DNA from: TH5896 sp050748485
GTDB taxonomy: Archaea; Thermoproteota; Nitrososphaeria; Nitrososphaerales; Nitrososphaeraceae
Reading direction: 5' to 3'
NCBI GenBank assembly: GCA_050748485.1
Contig: JBOGPP010000180.1
Coordinates: 1-5,037 of the forward strand
DNA length: 5,037 nt
In this document: positions 1-4,985 of the stretch, one piece after another
Layout: every line of letters begins with the position of its first letter
Position numbering within the stretch: position 1 is the first letter of the stretch
Program-made: the position numbers and the translations under genes
The notes under the pieces: model-generated
What the model was told of the DNA's origin: nothing
Database searches by the model: none
The model's input: only the letters and a program-made list of their open reading frames with translations

Positions 1-96
1 TGGAACACTCCTGTACATTCCAGTTTTTACTGCTATTTCCTCTATTGAATCATAAATTGCTGTCGGAACATTAATATGTACAAGGTTTCTAAGCAT
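1..96 (-). CDS. Ribbon-helix-helix DNA-binding protein (N-terminal part, runs off left edge)
   Basis: Only the first 32 codons are in the window. The peptide starts MLRNLVHINVP, continues TAIYDSIEEIAVKTGMYRS and ends at VP on the edge. This is the usual opening of a ribbon-helix-helix (CopG/Arc-like) domain: a short beta strand with alternating hydrophobic residues (VHINVP) that inserts in the DNA major groove as a dimer, then an amphipathic helix (IYDSIEEIAVKTG) and the start of a second helix (YRSVP, where many homologues continue with a SEFVR-like motif). Such proteins are small dimeric transcriptional repressors or antitoxins. The start at base 96 is well supported: an in-frame TAG lies directly upstream, a purine-rich AGGGAG sits 8 bases before ATG, and a TATA box lies at 132-140. 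The target and the rest of the protein cannot be seen. The family call is from pattern recognition on a fragment. Confidence 0.7.
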   Translation of the reverse strand, partial: MLRNLVHINVPTAIYDSIEEIAVKTGMYRSVP

Positions 97-104
97 CTAC
101 TTAT

Positions 105-110
105 CTCCCT
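105..110 (-). promoter_or_regulatory. Shine-Dalgarno site of the ribbon-helix-helix gene
   Basis: On the minus strand AGGGAG lies 8 bases before the ATG at 94-96. It fits the archaeal 16S 3' end and supports this start. A visible Shine-Dalgarno site is unusual here, since most genes of the window have none. Confidence 0.55.
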
Positions 111-131
111 ACTTTAAGTATGGTAGTCGGA

Positions 132-140
132 CTATATAAC
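132..140 (-). promoter_or_regulatory. TATA box for the ribbon-helix-helix gene
   Basis: The minus strand reads GTTATATAG, a near-ideal archaeal TATA element, preceded by a purine run (CCAAAA) that could act as BRE. With the usual spacing of about 26 bases the transcript would begin near base 110, giving a leader of about 14 bases that includes the Shine-Dalgarno site. Confidence 0.55.
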
Positions 141-203
141 ATTTTGGTACCTTGTCCAATTTACTTTACCTAGTTAAGAGATCAATAATTTGTACTTCAA
201 TAT

Positions 204-461
204 CTAAGAACGAGTTAATATCTCCGCCTTTGCATATCTTTCGCCTATAGCAGTTATTTTTACTCTTATTTTGTCCCCTACTTTTCCGCCTTTGACGAAT
301 ATTACCAATCCTTGAATTTTGGCAATTCCATCACTGCTACCACTCTTGCCTCGATCAGTAATCTCCACATCATACTCATTCCCTAATTCGACAGGCTTTG
401 AAAGCCGCCCGTGACTACCGATACTACTAACACGATGTGTGTTATTACCTTGTTCCTTCAT
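204..461 (-). CDS. TRAM-domain protein, probable RNA-binding/RNA chaperone
   Basis: An 85-residue protein made almost entirely of one TRAM domain (about residues 23-82), a five-stranded beta barrel of the OB type that binds RNA. Visible family hallmarks are the opening LGNEYDVEI, the central SDGIAKIQGLVIFVKG and the closing VGDKIRVKITAIGERYAKAE, matching the usual G-D-G-(I/V)-A-(K/R)-I-x-G-(F/L)-V-(I/V)-F-V pattern. In larger proteins TRAM is joined to RNA methyltransferase or methylthiotransferase domains; free-standing copies are common in archaea, and in methanogens such proteins act as RNA chaperones with a cold-shock-like role. Residues 1-22 are a polar Ser/Gly/His/Asn-rich tail, probably disordered. 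The start is supported by GGAG at 469-472, 7 bases before ATG. A CTTATTG at 496-502 could be the TATA element. The gene is complete and probably single, with 107 bases to the next gene downstream. RNA chaperone activity here is inferred from the family. Confidence 0.88.
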   Translation of the reverse strand: MKEQGNNTHRVSSIGSHGRLSKPVELGNEYDVEITDRGKSGSSDGIAKIQGLVIFVKGGKVGDKIRVKITAIGERYAKAEILTRS

Positions 462-468
462 TAGGTTG

Positions 469-472
469 CTCC
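469..472 (-). promoter_or_regulatory. Shine-Dalgarno site of the TRAM gene
   Basis: GGAG on the minus strand stands 7 bases before the ATG at 459-461, in the context TTGGAGCAACCTA. It supports the chosen start. Confidence 0.45.
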
Positions 473-522
473 AATTTGAAATTCACTGATTCGCACAATA
501 AGCACAGAAGTGAAGGTAAAGC

Positions 523-579
523 ATGGCACGAAGTTCCGGCTCCAAGGCTGGAGTTCAGAAGGACAACACAACCCTTTAA
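523..579 (+). other. Possible 18-residue small ORF in the TRAM/orphan gap
   Basis: A short plus-strand frame reads MARSSGSKAGVQKDNTTL and then stops. It is preceded by GTGAAGGT with the last base 5 bases before ATG, a fair ribosome site, and its base composition is richer in G and C than the surroundings. Skipping one T in the CTTT run at 574-577 would lengthen it by KLRKPR up to a TAG at 593-595, giving a very basic 24-residue peptide. It overlaps the 3' end of the minus-strand orphan gene by a few bases. Inside it, CTCCA-AGGC-TGGAG (540-553) can form a 5-bp hairpin, so the block might instead be a structured element. I do not recognise the peptide. Chance is a real alternative at this length. 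Confidence 0.2.
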
Positions 580-1247
580 GCTCCGTAAACCGCGATAGGT
601 CTTTCTATGATATCATCATATTTTTCGAAGAATGCGTAATCATATTTCTGATTCATGAATAATAGATGTAATCCTTCTTCCATAAGGTTTTCCACGGTGA
701 CACCAACCTCTTCTTTCGAGGTAATAGACAAGTATGATAAAGAATCGGTTACAAGAATTAGGTTTGTGTTCTCATAACTATCCATAATATCGTATAGGAT
801 TGATTCTACATGTCCAAAGAATCCCAGATCGTAGTCTTGAATTTTTGAATTGATAAGGCATGCAGCAGTGGCAATGTTGCTACTACTCCCCTCGAAAACT
901 CCAGACGGTTTTCGTTCAACGTCCATCAGTTGTGCCGCCTGATTCTGCTCTTGCATGTACTCATTGTCTTGCACTTGATTTACGTATTCGTTCAGGTAGC
1001 CCTGGGATGAATTTCTATATCCTACTATAGGGGAGATGAACTGGTATCCGCCCTGATTGAAATTCTGGTTAAATTCAATCTTTTGGTAGCCGTTCAACTT
1101 AATGAACCTCTCAGCTCCTACGACTAACTGACCTTCAGTAAGCCACAGGTCATTTTTTCCAACAATGTCAGTTGTTTTTCTCAAAGTTCTATCATGATTT
1201 AACCTAAGAAAAAGAGATCTTACACTCATCATTTTAGTCATTGACAT
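576..1247 (-). CDS. Unrecognised hypothetical protein with a Gln/Asn-rich middle
   Basis: A 223-residue protein I cannot assign to a family. It is soluble: no signal peptide, no transmembrane segment, one cysteine (C130). Residues 1-56 look folded (RSLFLRLNHDRTLRK, then LWLTEGQLVVGAERFIKL). Residues 57-107 are a low-complexity stretch rich in Gln, Asn and Tyr (for example FNQNFNQGGYQ and QVQDNEYMQEQNQAAQ), probably disordered. Residues 120-223 alternate hydrophobic strands and helices (NIATAACLINSK, VESILYDIMDSYE, NLILVTDSLSYLSI, VENLMEEGLHLLF) with many acids, like a small alpha/beta domain. The start follows an in-frame TAG directly and has an ATG cluster (M1, M3, M6, M7). There is no clear Shine-Dalgarno site, but a TATA-like element at 1273-1282 fits a leaderless transcript. 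It is a sustained open frame of normal composition, so I believe it is real, perhaps lineage-specific. Confidence 0.72.
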   Translation of the reverse strand: MSMTKMMSVRSLFLRLNHDRTLRKTTDIVGKNDLWLTEGQLVVGAERFIKLNGYQKIEFNQNFNQGGYQFISPIVGYRNSSQGYLNEYVNQVQDNEYMQEQNQAAQLMDVERKPSGVFEGSSSNIATAACLINSKIQDYDLGFFGHVESILYDIMDSYENTNLILVTDSLSYLSITSKEEVGVTVENLMEEGLHLLFMNQKYDYAFFEKYDDIIERPIAVYGA

Positions 1248-1480
1248 CTACACTTCATAGGTGGCTTCCTGTCAATAAAAGGCTATTCCTGGATTGTTCA
1301 TATGGCAAAAGCAAGATATGGGTCGGAGTAATGAGGTATCGGATTAAAAACGCTGGAGCTTCCATCTATTAAGTTGGAAATATGATCTCTAGTTATCGAT
1401 GGTATTCTTCATATTTACAAAAATAAGAATGTCATAATAGAGTACGTGAAAAAAAGTCTCTAATTCGATGTTTTTTACAA
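1248..1480. other. Gap without a supported gene
   Basis: This stretch holds the promoter of the orphan gene at its left end and otherwise only very short frames with stops in all six. Minus-strand T-tracts at 1419-1423 and 1449-1455 (seven T) could end transcripts from the methyltransferase gene, although they lie about 250 bases past its stop. The right end may be the more decayed part of the transposase remnant at 1481-1739. In the frame ending there, the stretch at 1427-1480 is open (it includes REKKSLIRCFLQ), but I cannot align it convincingly. Confidence 0.4.
1273..1282 (-). promoter_or_regulatory. TATA-like element of the orphan gene
   Basis: CCTTTTATTG on the minus strand is centred about 30 bases before the ATG at 1245-1247. 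That spacing puts the transcript start within a few bases of the start codon, as in leaderless archaeal genes. Confidence 0.4.
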
Positions 1481-1739
1481 GGATGGGAAATTGTTGTACT
1501 TGATTCAGGTCTAATTTTGGCTTGATTGGGTAGCTGTTGAAAGGCTAGTGAATGGTCTCTCTCGTATGTGGGAATACTTTCTAAAAGCTATGCTTTGTGC
1601 AGATGTCTTGTTTGAAACATACGATCTCGCATTCATTTTCTTGATCGCATGCATCATGTCCAGAATTGGTACAGGTGGTCTTCATAAAGGAAGAGATTGT
1701 CTCAATTGTTACTTACGCTCACTTCAAGAGCGTCTCTAA
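1481..1739 (+). pseudogene. Probable C-terminal remnant of an IS5-type (DDE) transposase
   Basis: Two adjoining frames look like the tail of an IS5-family transposase. The first (from 1481) reads GWEIVVLDSGLILA and stops at 1523. The second, open from 1515 to the stop at 1739, reads WLDWVAVERLVNGLSR, and further on DVLFETYDLAFIFLIACIM followed by SRIG. In IS5-type enzymes the sequence before the catalytic Glu resembles W-x-(L/I)-E-(I/V)-V, then comes R-W-V-V-E-R-T-F with the Glu of the DDE triad, and the protein ends with a helix of the type L-P-E-T-x-E-A-x-I-(Y/F)-L-A-x-I-x-x-M-x-R-R-L. The order, spacing and residue types agree, with a frameshift around 1511-1523. No intact 5' part, inverted repeats or target duplication could be found. 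Its frame runs 38 bases into the 3' end of the opposite-strand methyltransferase gene. The match was made by eye and is moderate; the frame could also be chance. Confidence 0.35.
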
Positions 1740-2295
1740 CATTCTTTGTAAATTCTAAGGTAGTTTCAGTGGATTGACTTTTGTACCTACCAGAATCTCG
1801 AACATATTGAAGGTAGTCTTGCATTTCATTCTTGTACAATAGAACATTATCTGCAACCACTACTACTCTAACACCTAACAGATTGTTCTTCTCTGCGAGA
1901 TTAAGATACTTCAAATAATCTGACTTGACAGCATCCAAAAACATTAGATCAAACTTCTGTTTTTGAAGTAGTGGGAGCCCTATCAGAGCATCTGTATTAA
2001 TCACTTCAATCTTGCAGGACAGTTCTGCATCTTCAACATTCTTCCTTGCTATTTTAGTTAGATTCGTATCTTTTTCTAGAGTAGTTAGCTTCCCATTTTC
2101 AGGTAACATATTAGCCATCAAAATTGCGGAATATCCATGTAGAGTTCCAACCTCGAGGATTGTTTTAGGTTTATACTTAGAGATGATACCTGTCATAATT
2201 TTTCCCTTTACTGGCCCTATAGATGGTAGGGCCTGTTTCTTTGCTATTTGTTCAAGGTTATATAACACTTGAAAAACTTTCGAATTGGATGTCAA
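1702..2295 (-). CDS. O-methyltransferase, COMT-like, SAM-dependent, class I
   Basis: A 197-residue cytosolic methyltransferase of the catechol/caffeoyl-CoA O-methyltransferase group, which moves the methyl group of S-adenosylmethionine to a hydroxyl in a Mg2+-dependent way. The Rossmann core shows motif I at residues 46-59 (ILEVGTLHGYSAIL), the ribose-binding acid after strand 2 (TTLEKD, E74), and FDLMFLDAVKSDY at 115-127. The metal-site residues of the family are kept: D121 and K124 in LDAVK, then D149-N150 in ADNV. The protein ends in the usual VSV strand (EVSVSNN), so it looks complete. The longest frame starts with TTG at 2295, but a strong TATA box at 2302-2310 is too close to that codon. 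A start at GTG 2266-2268 (V10) would suit both the promoter and the family core. It lies 82 bases downstream of the macro-domain gene on the same strand but appears to have its own promoter. The substrate is unknown. Confidence 0.87.
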   Translation of the reverse strand: MTSNSKVFQVLYNLEQIAKKQALPSIGPVKGKIMTGIISKYKPKTILEVGTLHGYSAILMANMLPENGKLTTLEKDTNLTKIARKNVEDAELSCKIEVINTDALIGLPLLQKQKFDLMFLDAVKSDYLKYLNLAEKNNLLGVRVVVVADNVLLYKNEMQDYLQYVRDSGRYKSQSTETTLEFTKNVRDALEVSVSNN

Positions 2296-2301
2296 GATGT
2301 C

Positions 2302-2310
2302 TATATATAT
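2302..2310 (-). promoter_or_regulatory. TATA box before the O-methyltransferase gene
   Basis: The minus strand reads ATATATATAG (2301-2310), a strong archaeal TATA sequence. The usual spacing puts the transcript start near base 2280, inside the longest reading frame and past its TTG codon. This favours translation from GTG at 2266-2268 with a leader of about 12 bases. A weaker AT-rich stretch near 2320-2328 could serve the TTG start instead. Confidence 0.45.
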
Positions 2311-2377
2311 GGCTGTGATGATTATTCAAAGCTTTCTTATTATTCACGGATAATCTACCTTTCATTCGATTCCCTGT

Positions 2378-2974
2378 TCATTTACGATTTGTAGTTGTCA
2401 ATTCATTCTTCAATACTCTAAATTGCGACCTAAACTCCTTCAATGTATCGCCATCTGTGATACAGAATTCTACAATTACTAGATTAGAATCCCTCCTGTC
2501 ATCGCCGGCAAAAAGGAGAAAGTTCATTGATTCATTCATCAATATACTAGCACATCTATCCTTAGGAAAGCCAAATATACCGGAACTTATCGCAGGAAAT
2601 GAAATGTCTCGAAACTTTCTTTCAGAAGCTAATAAAAGACTTGCTCGAATTGCACTTCTTAGCTTCATGTCTTCATTCCCTTCACCCATTCTTGGTCCTA
2701 CTGCATGAATAACTGCTTTACAGGGCAATCTACCACAAGTCGTTATTGCCACAGAACCGACTGGAACAAACCCAATTTTATCACTCTCTTTTTGTATTAC
2801 CTGTCCTCCTTTCCTTAAGAAAGCAGCTGCGACTCCTCCTCCATGTTTAAGATTTGAGTTTGAAGCATTTACCACCACATCAACGGCTCTTGAGGTGATA
2901 TCTCCTTTAACTAGCCGCATAATTTTGCCATTCCATAGTTCTATTTGTTCTACTAATACTGAACTTTTGTTCAA
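2378..2974 (-). CDS. Macro-domain protein (ADP-ribose binding, Af1521-like)
   Basis: A 198-residue stand-alone macro domain, a cytosolic fold that binds ADP-ribose and in many members removes it from proteins or nucleic acids, or deacetylates O-acetyl-ADP-ribose. Hallmarks in order: GDIT at residues 24-27 (adenine-contacting Asp), VVVNASNSNLKHGGGVAAAF at 33-52 (the N-A-(A/S)-N and G-G-G-V loop that holds the distal ribose), VIHAVGPRMGEG at 88-99, and FPAISSGIFGFP at 126-137 (diphosphate-binding loop). G-G-G-V-A rather than G-G-V-D places it nearer to archaeal Af1521 than to MacroD. No second domain is seen. The frame opens with TTG at 2972-2974. The next start, ATG at codon 19, would remove the first strand (ELWNGKIMRLVKGDIT) that Af1521-like proteins have, so the TTG start is preferred; a TATA-like element at 3001-3011 fits it. 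The natural substrate is unknown and hydrolase activity is inferred only from the family. Confidence 0.92.
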   Translation of the reverse strand: MNKSSVLVEQIELWNGKIMRLVKGDITSRAVDVVVNASNSNLKHGGGVAAAFLRKGGQVIQKESDKIGFVPVGSVAITTCGRLPCKAVIHAVGPRMGEGNEDMKLRSAIRASLLLASERKFRDISFPAISSGIFGFPKDRCASILMNESMNFLLFAGDDRRDSNLVIVEFCITDGDTLKEFRSQFRVLKNELTTTNRK

Positions 2975-3000
2975 ACTATTTTCATAATATGATTTGATTT

Positions 3001-3011
3001 CAAATTAAAAG
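3001..3011 (-). promoter_or_regulatory. TATA-like element of the macro-domain gene
   Basis: CTTTTAATTTG on the minus strand is centred about 32 bases before the TTG at 2972-2974. That spacing gives a leader of only a few bases and supports the long form of the protein. Confidence 0.4.
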
Positions 3012-3149
3012 ATTTAGACTGTATCAAGCATAACAAATGATCTCACTATCTTTGAGAGTCAGAGTAACTGAACTTCTTATCCTACATTTGGATAGGTGTA
3101 AATCCAATTAACTTTAGAATAGACAATGCAGTCTTCAAGTTTTTGATAG

Positions 3150-3699
3150 CAAAATGGCTCAGAAATTATTACGTGTAATCTATGGATTCAGAAAAGGGTC
3201 CTGGAGATGGTGATGAAATCAATCTTGTTGAACTTGGATTTAACAGCGGATGGCAAGAGATTCAGGAGTTTCCTTTAGTTGTTAATGAGAGTGGAGATCC
3301 AGGAGGAGGATTTGATCCAACGTCCTTGGAAACCTTTGATGGAAGAGGGAAGTATAACGATCCTGAGTTCTAATGGGTGAGTACAATAGGTCCAACCGCA
3401 GTTAACTTCTTCGATTCAGATAAATTTGGAGTGCAGTATCAAATGGCCTTTTTGTAGCTGATGTACGAGGACTGATTTACCATTTTAATTTAAATGATAA
3501 TAGAAGTGAATTACTTTTAGAAGGACCATTAGCAGACAGAATGGCAGATAGTGGAGAGGATCCTGTGTTAGAAAATGTAACATTTGCAAGGGATTTTGGT
3601 GGAATCACTGATCTTGAAGTCGGGCCTTATGATGGATACCTTTATGTTGTTTCAATCGGACAAGGGAAAATATTTCGTGTACTCCCCTCCTCTTCCTAG
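3150..3699 (+). pseudogene. Decayed C-terminal part of a PQQ-dependent glucose/sorbosone dehydrogenase
   Basis: The intact family consists of exported or periplasmic quinoproteins of roughly 350-450 residues with a six-bladed propeller, oxidising aldose sugars. Here only about the last 170-180 codons remain. Traces begin near 3150 (NGS, then ITCNLW at 3168-3185). After a one-base loss at 3184-3186 the frame shifts to DSEKGPGDGDEINLVE and LGFNSGWQEIQ, the classical G-D-E-I-N-L-V...N-x-G-W signature. A TAA at 3371-3373 replaces a sense codon inside DPEF-(x)-WVSTIGPTAVNFF. A further one-base loss near 3440-3445 moves the frame again, after which it reads NGLFVADVRGLIYHFNLN, LLLEGPLADRMADS, FGGITDLEVGP, YLYVVSIGQGKIFRVLP and stops at 3697-3699. 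Reading across the three lesions gives one continuous family sequence. The 63-codon frame at 3182-3373 is thus a piece of this relic, not a gene. No 5' part lies upstream, and bases 2975-3149 belong to the macro-gene promoter region. Confidence 0.85.
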
Positions 3700-3769
3700 A
3701 TTCTCATTCTTTTCAGTTATTTAGATTCCATGAACGCTCCTGTTAACCTGGCCGGCTGACAAATATCAA

Positions 3770-3778
3770 TTTATATAG
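3770..3778 (+). promoter_or_regulatory. TATA box of the exported-protein gene
   Basis: TTTATATAG preceded by AAATATCAA forms a strong archaeal TATA element, centred 37 bases before the ATG at 3811. The expected transcript start is near 3800, giving a leader of about 11 bases with no Shine-Dalgarno site. Confidence 0.6.
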
Positions 3779-3810
3779 TGAACGTGAATAAGGAAACTGA
3801 TGTCTAATTT

Positions 3811-4920
3811 ATGAGGGCGCTTTTCATTGTTATGGTCTGTATCTCGATTAGTATCATATTGGTACTTCCACTTTTGCCGTTTTACCATGAGGGCTTTATG
3901 GTGGTATCTTTGTCAGCCTCTGCGACCGTTAACCAATCTGTAACTACAAGTGCGAGCTCATTATTTCCACTAGTGTCAGCTTCGCCGTCACAAGTTCCAT
4001 TACCACTGCAATCATCACCATCATCATCATTACAGTTTAATATATCAGCAACAGAAACAGAATTCGATGCATTTGGTATAGCAAAGATTTATCCTACGAA
4101 AGAAGGTGGTCGAGAATGGTTTATCAATATGAGCGATCCGAAGAGCAGCCCAAACTTTTCTATCACAGATAATGCCAACTTATCTCATCTCTCAGACGAT
4201 TCATGGAGAATCAATTCAAGTCATGTAAGAATGGTTATCAATACGTCAGATGATCAAACAGAATGGAAGAATACGGAAATTACAGGATTCGTCAGACTGG
4301 CTTATCTGAATGATTCTCAACTAGATTCGATTCATGACATTTCAAATTCTTCTTTTTTTTCGAATACTCCCATCAGCCTAGACACGCCTGATGATGAAGA
4401 ACCCCAAGATCTTGTATTCATCTCAAGAAGTGGTAGGCACAGTTCGGAAATTCCTTGCGAAGGTACTGCATATAATGGCGACCTTCACACTGATGGCTCA
4501 GTCGGTTGGAAAAAAGAAATCTGGCACACAGGCGGGTACACAGAGGAACGGGCTAGACATACTGTTACGGAACCCCTTCTGGGCAAGTGGATTGGTTGGA
4601 AGGTCGTAGTATACAACATCAAAATCGGCAACGATTCAACAGCCGTAAAATTAGAATCTTATCTAGATGATTCAAATACTGAAAACAACAACTGGGCCAA
4701 AGTAACAGAACTAATTGATAGCGGAGGATGGTATGCTAATACCAATAATAGTGAGTTCTTTAGGGCAGGATGTGATAAAGTTAAGGATCACATTATAACC
4801 GAGGGAGCTCCATTTATAATCTTTAGAACTGATAACCTTCTCCTGGATTTTAAGAATCTAAGTATTAGAGAAATTCAACCTCCCTTAAATGTTAATCTGA
4901 CAAATGTCTTAAGCTTATGA
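3811..4920 (+). CDS. Exported Asn/Ser-rich surface protein with a beta-sandwich-like domain
   Basis: A 369-residue protein aimed at the cell surface. Residues 4-23 form a hydrophobic segment (signal peptide or N-terminal anchor; possible cleavage after the SLSASA stretch near 38). Residues 39-75 are a Ser/Thr/Pro-rich linker encoded partly by a trinucleotide repeat. The rest (about 80-357) is Trp- and Gly-rich with short strands: FGIAKIYPTKEGGREWFINM, WKNTEITGFVRL, CEGTAYNGDLHTDGSVGWKK, EIWHTGGYTEERA, GKWIGWKVVVYNI, VKLESYLDD, and LIDSGGWYA. This looks like a concanavalin-like jelly roll, as in polysaccharide lyases or sugar-binding proteins, and matches a group of exported proteins I associate with soil ammonia-oxidising archaea. 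Thirteen N-x-S/T sequons are present (N41, 77, 106, 115, 123, 135, 144, 167, 179, 274, 312, 349, 362), and C216 and C321 could form a disulfide. An in-frame TAA lies six bases before ATG, so this start is firm. Sugar binding or cleavage is a guess; no catalytic site is recognised. Confidence 0.82.
   Translation: MRALFIVMVCISISIILVLPLLPFYHEGFMVVSLSASATVNQSVTTSASSLFPLVSASPSQVPLPLQSSPSSSLQFNISATETEFDAFGIAKIYPTKEGGREWFINMSDPKSSPNFSITDNANLSHLSDDSWRINSSHVRMVINTSDDQTEWKNTEITGFVRLAYLNDSQLDSIHDISNSSFFSNTPISLDTPDDEEPQDLVFISRSGRHSSEIPCEGTAYNGDLHTDGSVGWKKEIWHTGGYTEERARHTVTEPLLGKWIGWKVVVYNIKIGNDSTAVKLESYLDDSNTENNNWAKVTELIDSGGWYANTNNSEFFRAGCDKVKDHIITEGAPFIIFRTDNLLLDFKNLSIREIQPPLNVNLTNVLSL
4010..4030 (+). 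repeat. Trinucleotide (ATC/TCA)n tract in the linker of the exported protein
   Basis: A run of ATC/TCA units with one interruption (AATCATCACC followed by four TCA-type units) encodes most of the serines of the QSSPSSS linker. It keeps the frame whatever the number of units, so slippage would only change linker length. Such tracts are typical of the disordered stalk after an archaeal signal segment. Confidence 0.6.
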
Positions 4921-4924
4921 CAAT

Positions 4925-4938
4925 CGACTTGTGAGTCG
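4925..4938 (+). terminator. Hairpin just after the exported-protein gene, possible transcript end
   Basis: CGACT-TGTG-AGTCG forms a perfect 5-bp stem starting 5 bases after the TGA. A second small stem, CAAGT-TTAGG-ACTTG, lies at 4965-4979, with T-rich stretches between. Archaeal terminators depend mainly on T-tracts, and these are short (TTT), so the role is uncertain. The hairpins might instead protect the 3' end. Confidence 0.3.
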
Positions 4939-4985
4939 CACTGCCAGTTTCACCTTTATGTCTTCAAGTTTAGGACTTGCTAATC

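Noticed and set aside
1301..1371. Two tiny overlapping plus-strand frames (MAKARYGSE and MRYRIKNAGASIY) joined by TAATG
   Set aside because: They are 9 and 13 codons long with no ribosome site or known peptide; such frames are expected by chance.
1581..1685. A 34-residue cysteine-rich minus-strand frame (starts MKTTCTNSGHDAC, five Cys) just downstream of the methyltransferase gene
   Set aside because: It has no ribosome site or promoter and lies opposite the likely transposase remnant. The Cys spacing fits no known metal or toxin motif I recognise, so chance is likelier.
2012..2272. 86-codon plus-strand frame
   Set aside because: It is the antisense of the conserved SAM-binding core of the O-methyltransferase, whose motifs prove the opposite strand is coding.
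2302..2310. ATATATATA tract as a microsatellite repeat
   Set aside because: It is only nine to ten bases long and its position before a gene is better explained as a TATA box.
2457..2708. 83-codon plus-strand frame
   Set aside because: It lies wholly opposite the macro domain, including the ADP-ribose loop, and has no features of its own.
3078..3094. Hairpin TATCC-TACATTT-GGATA upstream of the dehydrogenase relic
   Set aside because: A 5-bp AT-rich stem with a 7-base loop is common by chance, and it lies at no gene boundary that needs it.
3182..3373. An independent 63-residue protein starting MDSEKGPGDGDEINL
   Set aside because: Its sequence is an internal piece of the quinoprotein family. 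Homology continues on both sides through a frameshift and a stop, so it is part of a pseudogene.
4391..4609. 72-codon plus-strand frame in another phase
   Set aside because: It is contained in the exported-protein gene, whose conserved Trp/Gly blocks lie in the main frame here.
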